Source: Rhododendron vialii (lineage: Eukaryota; Streptophyta; Magnoliopsida; Ericales; Ericaceae). From it: DNA of 64,000 nt. Position numbers and translations under genes: made by a program. How positions within the stretch are numbered: position 1 is the stretch's first letter; each line of letters begins with the position of its first letter. Below the pieces are notes generated by a model that was not told the DNA's origin, did not search any database, and worked only from the letters and a program-made list of their open reading frames with translations. The stretch is taken from the NCBI RefSeq assembly GCF_030253575.1, contig NC_080567.1, forward strand, positions 34,687,501 through 34,751,500, given 5' to 3'. Shown here one piece after another: positions 34,749 through 44,879 of the stretch.

Positions 34749-36520
34749 CATTGTTTAAAAAAATTTAAAAATATAACAACAAATCTTTTGCCAATCAAAA
34801 TTAGTTGTTGGTCACCAAAAGATTTTCTTGGGGCAAAAAATTTAGTTTTATCTAGTAAATTTAGTAGACAATTGTGTTTTTTGTTGTAGTGTGCGCTTTG
34901 TATTTTTATGAAAATTATCATAGCCTGCAAATTGTCACATTATTGACAAACTTTAGATTTTTTTTTTATAAACTAACAATTTCACATGGATTTTGTGTTT
35001 ATATTGAAATTTCAATTTCAATGGTGGCTTTCCAATTGGATTTAAATCTTTTTCAGACAAAGCTAAGCCATAATAATATAATTATTTTTTTATCTAATAC
35101 GTCAAATGTATACTTCGAAGGCATCCGAAATAACTAAATTTCACTATTACAATAAACCATAAAGATCATAACTCGCCCACATAAAAATTCAGACTGCGCG
35201 TCTAAATGTGTAGGCTTTTTATCTCGTCGCAAGAGTGAGATCATTTATCTCACTTTTTTCTGTGCTAAAGTTTTTTTATCACACTACAAAGGTGAGATCT
35301 TTTTTCTTTTATCTCGCCACAAGAGCGAGATCTTTTATCTCATTTTTTTTCGCCCTAAAATCTTTTATCATGCCACAAGGGTGAGATCTTTTCTCTTTTT
35401 TATCACTCCACAAGAGTGAGGTTTTTTCTCTTTTATCTCGCTATAAAAGCGAGATCTTTTATCTCATTTTTTTCCGCCCTAAAATCTTTTATCACGCCGC
35501 AAGGGTGAGGTTGTTTTTCTTTTATCTCGCCACAAAAGTGAGATCTTTTATTTCGCGCTAAAACCCACTTTTTATCTCAGCTTTGGACTTAAACTGAGAT
35601 AAAAAATTTGAAGCACAATTTTTTATCACGCTTTACTGAAAACCGTGATCTTTGTGAATCTCCTTAGTGTGACGCATATCTATTATTGTAGTAGTGTTAA
35701 TAAATATTCTCAGCATGTCCTTGGTGAATATTAATTATCAAAACACGTTCTGAGATGTCATTTTCCCATTTATTTTTGTGTGTCAAAACACTACAACACG
35801 AAAGGGCTATAGCGAGGATTTAGTTTCCTCACAAAAGCACCTGATTTCCTCGCAAAATGCATTAGCGAGGAAAAATTTTGTCGCTAGTTTTCCTCGCTAA
35901 AACACTGTCGCAGAAAGTATTAGCGAGGAAAATAAATTCCTCGCCTAATTTGATGTGTTGCGAGGAATGTTTTCCTCGCTAAATGCTTAAATTCCTCGCT
36001 AAATGTTTTCCTCGCAAATACCATTTGTCGTCAAATAGGCTACGAATTTATCAATAGGCGAGGAAATTTTTTCCTCGCTAAACAAAAAGAATCCCAAAAT
36101 AGAAGTTCTCTCCGCGCTTTTTGCAGCTGCTGGTACTCGAACCTTAGACCTCTCTCATAAGACGCGAAGCAACTACCAACCACGCTACACTATACTTTCT
36201 GTAAAATAGGTGAAACTTTATTTATATATTATCTCTTTCACCACTCCAAATTAATTTTTTCAACATTAATTTTGGCCTTTCTACTTTTTGTAGTTTTATA
36301 GTGTCTGAACTTAATTTGAACAAGTTAATTTTTTGCTAGCACAACAATTTTATCTAACAACTTTTGAAGAACTAATAATATGTGTTATTATTCTCATTTT
36401 TTATGGGATAATCCTAACTTTTATGGAATGAGATTAATTTTGTCGTCATAAGCTTAAGATATATTTCAACGAAAAGTCAAGGACAAAGAAAATTTATCTC
36501 AGAGTGCCCCGAAAAGAGCA

Positions 36521-36580
36521 ACTAGTGGTTGAGATTCAGTTTGCTATGTGGGACCCTATATATCAAAGTGAATCTCAACC
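36521..36580. repeat. Short perfect hairpin
   Basis: AGTGGTTGAGATTCA near 36525 is mirrored by TGAATCTCAACCACT near 36570, separated by about 25 bp, inside CACTA-like element 2. Confidence 0.75.
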
Positions 36581-36867
36581 ACTAATTGTTATTTTCAGGG
36601 TAAATTTTTTTTGTACTTAGTACTAATATTTTAATATCAGATTATGAATAATAAGAAGCATCACCCTCATTTACTAATTTTAAAAGTGAGTTTGACCTTC
36701 TTTTTTGCCAAATACAAAGAGTATTATAGACTTGTAATTTTTTTCATCATCGCTATAATAATATGAACAAAATTTATAAATATTCATATAAGATTATCCT
36801 AAAAGCACTAAAGAACATACCTTTTTAATTTTTTAATCTTTAATAAAAAATTTTAAATTTTAAATTG

Positions 36868-36868
<1 letters not shown>

Positions 36869-36960
<92 letters not shown>
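36869..36960. repeat. (CT)n(CA)n compound microsatellite
   Basis: About 37 CT units are followed by nine CA units. This is the longest microsatellite in the window. The minus-strand RERERE frame here is an artefact of it. Confidence 0.98.
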
Positions 36961-38249
36961 ATATGTATGTGTATAAATAAAATTATCCATGATACTTACA
37001 AAATTGCATTTGAAATTAATACTTAACATATTTATCTGGTTATAAAGGAATGCCATTACAATAACCTAAGTTGGTTTAAATAAAAATCAACAAACTATTT
37101 ACAGGGGGAAAAAAATTACAGCATGAATGCACAATACATATGAAATAGTGTATTTTTTGTGAAATAGTGCATTTTTATGTAGATGTTTTGAAAATAGAAT
37201 TGTGATGATCCAACTTTGAGATATTTTAAATACAACATCAGTAACTTAAGATATTTTTCACTTTATTTTCTGTTGAGTTTTTCACTATTATGAAAAAAAT
37301 CATCGATACCTACACTTCAAGATATCTTTCATTGCTAATTAGAATAAGAAAAGTGACAAATACGAGGTTTCTTCACCAATTCAATGCGATTGGCGATGAA
37401 AACTATTTGTTCCCCTTTAACACTTTTTTATTTTAATAAATTTCATAATGGTATAGTTTATTATGTCATACCGTCGTGATATTACAAAATACATAGGAAT
37501 ATAATTAATAATACCTTATATATAAAAAAAATGAATCCTAAAAAAGGTGACGAAATATTTTCTCATCGAAAAGTTACATTTGGCGAGGAAAACAGATTTT
37601 CCTCGCTAAATGTAACCTTTTTGCGAGGAAAATAGTTTTCCTCGCTAAAAAAGGCTTTTTGGCGAGGAAATTTGTTTCCTCGCTAGAAAAGGCGACGAAA
37701 TTGAATTTCCTCGCAAATAATATACTTTTAGCAAGGAAATTTATTTTCCTCGCCATATTTCCTCGCTACAGCCCATTCGTGTTGTAGTGAAATTTTTATG
37801 CAATCCAAAGGCTAAAATGACGCACGAGTTAGTCAGTTACTACATAGGAATTTCCCGACAGAGAAATTGAACTCAGTGAAGAGGATCCAGTGGAATTTTA
37901 CGAGGGAAAGAACTCTTTTCCTCTTAGGACTAGGACTCTAAGGCTCAGTACTACACTACAAAGGAAAGGGTTTGCTTCCGAGGCACATCTTTAAAGCACG
38001 CATCGTAGGCACAACAGGGGTACGAAGCCGCGGCCGGGAAAAGGAAGAACGACAATCAAGAAAAGAAAATCTTAGAGAGGAAATTCTTAGGCCCCGTTCC
38101 ACTAAGGTTCTTATTCTTTAAGTATTTTTTTTGTTTTACGAGACACATTATTCTCTCACAATACATCATCTTTAATTCAAAAAATAGCTTGCTCGTTTGT
38201 AAGCTTAGTATTACATCATCATATATTTATACTTCATGAGTGGCTAAAC

Positions 38250-38915
38250 TGTGGAGCTCCGATGAATCTGGTTCGCTCCCTCTGGGACCGCGGTTGGGAT
38301 GAGAGTGGCTCTTAGCTTTCACCTAGCCTGCACAAGGAAGCACGACTAAAGACCACACTAGAAGATCTCCAGAATGACCCTCCGGTGCAAAGATAAGTAT
38401 AGTGCAGAGAGAGGAAAGCTAAAGACTAGGGTTTGAGTGTTGAAGACAATGTACTTCTCTAGGGTTGTTATCAAGGGATATTTATAGAGCTCTCCTTAGC
38501 TTGGCCTCCAAGACTGTACATGTGCATGTCATGCGTCGGCTGACGTCACCCCGTCGTCAGATTAGGGTTTTGTAACCGCTTAGGGGGTGAGGTAGCGCCT
38601 TCACGTGCCCTTACCCTTATCCAAGTACATGACCTGATGTCAGAGTCGTCAGCATAGCTAAGGCGGTTGTTCCCACGTGGGTGAGCTGGCGGCAAGGTCC
38701 CAATCTTCCGTTCAAGGCCGAACGTGATGTCCGACCGTCAAAGGGTCGGCATACCTAATTGGCGATTCCTCCTGACTTCAGTGGACCTTCCGCCGAGTAC
38801 TGGTAATTGCCGAGCCGAGCCCACGTCAAAGTTCGGACCCAAATGAGTCCTCCGCGGAAGGTTCAGTTGCTCGCTCGGCATCGACGCGAACCATTATATA
38901 TTTCGGCCTGCTACA
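38250..38915 (-). mobile_element. Solo LTR (666 bp) with perfect 5-bp target duplication
   Basis: On the + strand the element runs TGTGGAGCTCCG...GGCCTGCTACA, that is TG...CA. It is flanked by TAAAC on both sides (38245-38249 and 38916-38920). On the minus strand a TATA-type promoter (CTATAAATATCCC near 38490) is followed by a GC-richer leader, so the element was probably transcribed leftwards. Higher GC than the surroundings and no internal domain support a solo LTR left by recombination between the two LTRs of a full element. Confidence 0.9.
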
Positions 38916-39543
38916 TAAACCTTTAATTCGGATTAAGGATGAAGCCCCATGAACTTTATTAATGTTCTTTATTCTAGCTCACAAAATTTATATGCGTTAA
39001 ACTTTTTGATATGGATTCAACCACAAAAGGTTTTTTCCGCTGATTTGGTATTATCTTATTAATCGAATGCTTGATTTATTAAATTTACTACTAATATTTA
39101 AGTAATGGGTATCTAATGTGTTTTGCTTTTACGGATAAAGTTCATGATTTGATCTTAAAAATAAAAGTAGAGGAAGAACAAATTTTTGTCATAGGCAAAA
39201 TAATTGCATGAGATTAATTAGTTGATAAATATTGATGGGTGTGGATTTTCAAACCTTTGTTATTTTTACCCGCACTCTATACCTACTTTTCTGGCATAGT
39301 TTTATTATTTCCTTTATCACTATTTATTCGATTTTCAAGTTAAGAATGAATCACTATTTTTCCTCAACGAGGTTAGGCTCCAATCAATTTAGGTTGGTTA
39401 GTTTTCCTCTAGAAAATCAAAAACCCGTGCGGGTTTGACCTTGCCCTCGTAATACAATTTTTCAAACCGATTTGTGTGTTAGCGGCTGGTACATCGATTT
39501 TTCACAACAATGACTTGTCCCATTCCTTATCACAGCAGAAACC

Positions 39544-41019
39544 ATGGGAGCAACGAACAGCAAGAAAGGGAACATAGACAATGCCATTGGTATGATCTTA
39601 ACATTTTCTCTCCCCTTTAACTCTTTCTCTCTGTCTCGATCGTACTTTACACAAGCATATATGCATGCTTGAGAATACTGAAGACTATGTCTAGTAGAAT
39701 AGTTGGTTTTGTTTTCATGTTTTCAGTTCATGCAGGAACTATGAGATCGCTAAGAGATGTCCCCCCCGCTCACTACACCCTTAAATTGACATCCTTCTCC
39801 ATATTCCGCGACGCTAAAATTGGATATTATGAGTCCGGAGTATTTGAAGCTGGTGGCTACAAATGGTGTGTTCAAATGCACTCTCATCTCCGAATCTTCT
39901 TTCACTGTCACATTATGCATATCGATGATTCATTTCTCTTTTTTGTGTTTCAGGAAACTTTGCATATACCCAAATGGAAATGTGAAAGGTCACCTTTCTT
40001 GTTACTTGGCAATAGCAGATACAGAAACCCTTTCACCTGGTTGGGAGGTTAATGTCAGCTTCAAGTTGTTTGTGTTTGATCAAGTCCGAGATAAATACTT
40101 AACCATCCAAGGTAAACTAGCTACCTATTTAGTAAATAATTGTGTAGTTTCATTAGTTATGGAACTTACTTTTTGCAGATGCCGAAGGGGGAATTACGCA
40201 ATTTCATAGGCTGAAAACAGAATGCGGTTTTGATCAATTCCTTCCCCTGGGCACTTTTAATGATGCTTCCAATGGATATTTGGTTGATGACTGCTGTGTA
40301 TTTGGAGCCGAGGTTTTTGTGATAAAACATACTGGCAAAGGCGAGTCTGCTTCAATGGTGAAGAATCTCGCGCGTAACATTTACACCTGGAGAATTGACA
40401 GTTTTTCACCGACAGATCAGGATAAACTTATATCTGAAGAGTTTGTCGTTGGAGGACACAAATGGTAATATTGGCTATTCAAAGCTGTTGACGTCACTAT
40501 TAGTCTCAGCAATAGCAGAATTGGGAACATATCTTATGAAACTTCTTTCTTTGATCCATGCTGCAGGACGCTAGAGATTTATCCCAAAGGAAATTCATTA
40601 TCTTCGAAAGGCGAAAGTGTCTCTCTCTTTCTGAGGTTAGCAGATTGCAAAAATCTTCCTTTGCATAGGAAAATGTACGCTGAATTTAAGCTGCGGATGA
40701 GGGATGAGGTCCATGGCAATCATATTGAGAGGAAAGGTGACTCACTCTTTACAGTAAATAGATGAAACAATCCATGCTTAATAGACTTGAACTCTTTTTT
40801 TTTTTTTTTTTGTTCCAATTGATTAGTTTCTTTAACTGTGGATATTCGTACTTTTTGGCAGTTGGTCAGTGGTTTTGTGAATCGTCAGCTGAGAGTTGGG
40901 GTTATCCAGCTTTCATGGCCTTGAGCGAGCTCAATGACGCGTCAAAGGGATTCATGGTGAATGGTGTGGTAATTGTCGAAGCAGAAATCATGCTCATATC
41001 CAGTTTTAAGGATTTCTGA
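39544..41019 (+). CDS. Two-MATH-domain (TRAF-like) protein, intact copy G
   Basis: Six exons join without any lesion: 39544-39589, 39736-39865, 39954-40111, 40179-40464, 40567-40736 and 40862-41019. They give 315 residues starting MGATNSKKGNIDNAI. The first MATH domain covers about residues 28-161 (HYTLKLTSFS ... FGAEVFVIK), the second about 179-308 (IYTWRIDSFS ... VVIVEAEI). The repeated GGYKW and GGHKW blocks, LCIYPNGN and LEIYPKGN, and FNDASNGYLVDD mark the two folds. There is no BTB, protease or transmembrane part. All introns are short (67-146 nt) with GT-AG ends, and phases agree with every decayed copy. Relative to copy D, exon 3 is four codons shorter at the KKRNVTD loop. The family mediates protein contacts. 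Arabidopsis relatives are TRAF-like/MATH proteins of largely unknown function, and RTM3, a MATH-domain family member, restricts long-distance movement of potyviruses. This is the best candidate for a live gene in the cluster. Confidence 0.93.
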
Positions 41020-42466
41020 AGTAGTAAAAGTTGTGGTGCTCAATTGCTTTATTATTTGTGAACCGTAATCGCGTTTTGAAGTCTAATTGCTCCCAATCTA
41101 CCTACATGCTTTGGTAGAAAAGCTGAAACAGCTCAACATTTGGTTTATCCTCGATCTGCAATGTGATGTTTCTTTCATTTTTCATCTAAACATCAGCAGA
41201 ACTTCAACTTAATTGTTCTTTTCTGAATGACCAAATCACCTACCCAAAACTACTCTTTGTGACAATTAAGGTAAAGATTTCAGCAAATTTCGAAATTCCC
41301 AAAATATGCAAGTACACATGCAAGGTGTGTGCTGAATAATACGTCGTTATCTTCTTTTAAGGATTTATAATGTGCTCGTGGTGCTTTATTTTTCCCAACT
41401 CTATCGCGTGTGTTTTTTTATCAATGCCGTGATTGGCAGGTAATGTACTCGTCGTTGGTCGTCCTTTTCAATGTGATGTGATACGAACCAAAGACTCTGT
41501 TGAGCAGATTATTTGAAAAAAGGCAATCTCAAAGACGAGTAGTGCTCACCACATTTATGTGTGTCACGATACGTACGTTAATTCCATTATGTTTTGGCCT
41601 GCATATGGTATGCGTCACTAGTTCGGCAAATCACTCTCTTAAACGGAGTTAGACTGTTTTTTGATAACTCAAGTGTTCGGGTTAGCTTACGCCCAACTAC
41701 TTTTGGGGACCAATCTCACCGCCCACTCATGTAGCTAAGGCACCTAACTAAAAATAGGCATTAGCTCTAGACCCATTCTTGAAATGGAACCAGCAAATGT
41801 ACCTACTGGTACGATTTGTCACCAACTCCTACGTGAAACAACTGTGTTTCATATTTTTTTGTTAGCTTTATGGGGGGCCAGCATCCACCCTATACTCGAG
41901 ACTCTCCCTGCTGGCGTAGGGCAAGCATAGGGAGGACTAACCACATTTACCCGTTGGTATTGTATGAGCAGCATTGCGAAGCACCTCATGAGTCATGTCC
42001 ATCTGTCACTAAGTGCAGTGCTTTGTCCATCATGGTCCGAGGTTATATATGACAGACATTACAAATTTACAACACAACTTCAGTATGTCATTAAGGGACT
42101 CAATTTCTCTATTCTGCAACTTTTCAAACAAATACCAAAAAATAGTGGAGATTTATTATTTATATATTTGCGTGAAGTTAGATTTAATCTTCTACATTGA
42201 ATCTTTATTTAGAAAAATTCTCCTGTATGTTCGCCACGGCCACTAACTTACAATCCTGCACGGTCTCAAAGTGGGTGGGTAGGGCCGTAGGGTGACACTC
42301 AAGTTTTCTTTAGAAAGTCACAACATCATTTGCTCGCTGAGAATTGAGATTACAAGGTCATGACTGGGTACAAATCATATCAACATTATAAAGAAAAATA
42401 CATGGCATTTTCTTTTCATTCGCAAAAGAGAAAAAAGATAAATAGTAGCTCGATACCGGAAGAATC
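41020..42466. other. Spacer downstream of intact MATH copy G
   Basis: I see no exon and no strong repeat structure. The sequence is AT-rich, with short open frames only. Confidence 0.5.
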
Positions 42467-43140
42467 ATATTGAGTGAGAGAGCGTCTCATCCGCTGGTCA
42501 TTCCTTGATCTTAAAATTCACATACCTGATATAAAACCCGCAAAATTAAGGTAGAGAAGTCGAAACAATCGCGCAATATCAACACAATCACGCAAAAACG
42601 CACCATGCTGTAGTGTGAGAAGAATAGAGAACTATGTACAAGCAGAATCCCTCAAAACGTACGCATTTATACACAGCTGAAGTAGTCCCCAAGATAAATG
42701 GCACTGGAACCAGCTGGCAATACAAATACCGCAGCATGGTGAAATCTACGTACACTCCTACCGACCACTCATCTAGCTCTCACATATGTGTCGGCCCCAC
42801 ATTTAATAGTGAAATGGGCCCCACACATATGTGACAGAGGAATGGTCGAGGAGAGGCCGGTAGGCGTGTCCATAGCATTATTGAATCCAAAAAGCCCATA
42901 TTTCTAATTAAATAGATTTCCTAATTAAAAGACCTCTACTAAAAGTATCCTTATTGTTATTTTGTGCATAGATATGCAGTTTCGTGTCCAAATTCAGGAT
43001 TCCAACATTATGTATCCAATTTCCCCTTGTTTGAATGCTTAATTCAACATTGGCAGCCAAACAGTTATTCCCCTTATGAACTCATTTCCCAAAAACTTTG
43101 ATTCCTCTCTTATGAAAAGATTCTTCTTATTATTAGTATT
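42467..43140 (-). repeat. LTR-like repeat, copy 2 (of 3) with inserted MITE
   Basis: On the minus strand it begins TGTTGGAATCCTGAATTTGG (43007 leftwards), carries TGTATAAATGCG as a TATA candidate near 42665, and is preceded by purine-rich AACAAGGGGAAATTGG, like a polypurine tract. A foldback MITE interrupts it at about 42748-42876 (ACACTCCTACCGACC / GGCCGGTAGGCGTGT). The family assignment to LTR elements is an inference. Confidence 0.55.
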
Positions 43141-43164
43141 TTGGTAAGGATTTATTATCTAAAA

Positions 43165-43478
43165 TAAAGATTCATGATATATGCTGCGGATAAGAGACCC
43201 GATCGATTCTTGGTAAATCTTTGGAGAGGGAAGGTGGGATTGATCGTCGCGCATATATGCATATTCGTTTTCCATTTTTGTTATCCTTGCCAAAGCTTCT
43301 ACAATTCTCTCCACACTATTTCTTTCGACAGTCCGGCAGTGGTGTTTCTGTGCCTCGAGCAAAAGCTGGGGTTGTGACAACTCGATCAGTAAACGCGTCC
43401 AATGGATTCCAAGTGAACGATAGCGTAGTCGTCGTTGAATCACAAATCACCCTCGTATCTTATCCCAAGGATCTCTAG
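43165..43478 (+). pseudogene. MATH pseudogene H (end of exon 5 and exon 6)
   Basis: ATATATGCTGCGGATAAGAG (residues like LRIRD) and a GAAAG-type donor mark the tail of exon 5 at about 43165-43230. Exon 6 (about 43330-43478) shows FCASSKSWG, then after a frame change VNASNGFQVNDSVVVVESQI and KDL-stop. Exons 1-4 are missing. This is the rightmost trace of the cluster. Confidence 0.78.
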
Positions 43479-44080
43479 TGTGTACTTGCATTGCTTTATT
43501 AACAACATGCAGCGTATCTAACAATATTCGGTGATTTCTGTTCGTCGCCATACATTTACAGTTGTTTTCGATAACCACGCATTCCCTCCAACACCGTCAC
43601 GCATGAACCTGACCCCGACTCACTCTCAAAGCTCACTGGATCAAAAGCACAGATTGGATGATACGTTCTTGCCATGACTGGCCCCATCCTCTCTAATCTT
43701 TGACACATGTAAAATCCAAAACTGACCTATGAAGAACCAGACATCTCTTCTTCTTCTTTTTCCCTAATGGAAGAGAAGACATGTGAATTGCTAACGATGA
43801 TATGAAGAATTGAGAAACAATCAACAACCATCACAAACACGACGCAGTCGCTGCTCCCTCTCTATCCCTCTCTTTTGGTGGGATGACACTCGCTTCGTTT
43901 TTCTTGAAAGAGTTTGCAATATCATATGTAGAGATAAGGTAACTGTATTCATAGTGTGCTACATTGTAAAGACAGTTACAGATGTTTTTGGGGGTGGTTT
44001 TGTCCACATTTGCAATAGAGAAAAACAGAGAAATAGCGGAGCACGATACACCTTGCAATGACAAAACTCGAATCAAAGAA

Positions 44081-44640
44081 TCATGTCGAGAGCGAGAGAG
44101 CGTCGCATCCACCAAGTCATTCCTCGGTCTCAAAATTCGCAAACCTGATACAAAACCCACAAAAGCAAAGCAGAGAAGTCGAAACACTGGCGCAATATCG
44201 ACACAATCACGCTAAGACGCACCATCCTGTTACACAAGAATAGAGAGAATATGTACAAGCAGAAGAAGCCCTCAAAAGGACCTACACATTTATACACAGC
44301 TGAATGTGTAGTCCCCAAGATACTAAATGGAGCAGGAACCCAGCTGGGAATACAATTTCCAGAGCAGGGCCGAATCGGAAACAGCTACGCATCTAATTAA
44401 ATAGATTTCCTAATTAATAGACCTCTACTAAATACTATCCTTATTTATTTATTTTTGGTATGGATATACAGTTTCGGGTCCAAATTCAGGATGTCAACAT
44501 TGTGCTTCCATTTTTCCTTTCTTTTTAGAATGATTAATTCAACATTTTTTCGAAGAGTTATTCCCCTGATGACCTCATTTCCCAGAAACTTTGATTCCTC
44601 TATTATGAAAAGATTCTTGTTTTTATACATCTTTTGAATT
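44081..44640 (-). repeat. LTR-like repeat, copy 3 (of 3)
   Basis: It is collinear with the copy at 42467-43140 over the GAGAGAGCGTC, AAAACCC(G/A)C, CACATTTATACACAGCTGAA, TAAATAGATTTCCTAATTAA and TTTCGGGTCCAAATTCAGGA blocks, but lacks the MITE. The two copies flank the MATH H remnant. Confidence 0.55.
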
Positions 44641-44865
44641 TTCGTTTGACCGAAAAAAAAAAGTTAGCACATCTCGGGAACGAATGTTTAATTGAGTCAG
44701 ATCTCACAATCTCTAACCTCTGAATTTGTTTTTCCCGAATCCTTGCTCTTGTTAGAGTTTTCGTAACAAATTTGTCACCATGAATCATCCAAGCACGATC
44801 AACGTTAGGTACAGGCCTCAAGATTGACTGCTAATGCTTTGATTTTGATTTCTGGGATTTTAACT

Positions 44866-44878
44866 TGGTATCAGAGCC
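44866..44878 (+). other. Primer-binding-site-like motif (initiator tRNA-Met)
   Basis: TGGTATCAGAGCC is the classic primer-binding site of plant LTR retrotransposons, complementary to the 3' end of initiator methionine tRNA. No CA-ending LTR directly precedes it and no gag follows, so it marks at best an eroded element. Confidence 0.5.
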
Positions 44879-44879
44879 A

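Larger units (their letters stand above)
33970..35696. mobile_element. CACTA-like non-autonomous DNA transposon 1
   Basis: It starts CACTACTACAATAAAT and ends ATTATTGTAGTAGTG, with 3-bp target duplication TTA (33967-33969 and 35697-35699). Subterminal regions carry many short repeats (ATCACGGTTATAAnCCGTGAT on the left, TTATCTCGCCACAAGAGTGA on the right), as typical for En/Spm elements. A 171-bp tandem duplication lies at 34103-34458. No transposase frame is present, so it is 1.73 kb of non-autonomous sequence. Confidence 0.88.
35789..37789. mobile_element. CACTA-like non-autonomous DNA transposon 2
   Basis: It begins CACTACAACACGAAAGGGCT and ends with AGCCCATTCGTGTTGTAGTG, with AAA on both sides as candidate 3-bp target duplication. 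Subterminal arrays of TTTCCTCGC and GCGAGGAAA motifs lie within about 270 bp of each end (35810-36080 and 37560-37770). The interior is AT-rich, with a large CT/CA microsatellite and no transposase. It sits in the right arm of the same foldback as element 1, only 93 bp from that element. Confidence 0.88.

Noticed and set aside
36853..37056. Minus-strand RERERE frame
   Set aside because: Translation of the CT microsatellite.
37574..37756. Minus-strand 60-codon FLAKK/ARK frame
   Set aside because: It is generated by the TTTCCTCGC subterminal motifs of CACTA-like element 2.
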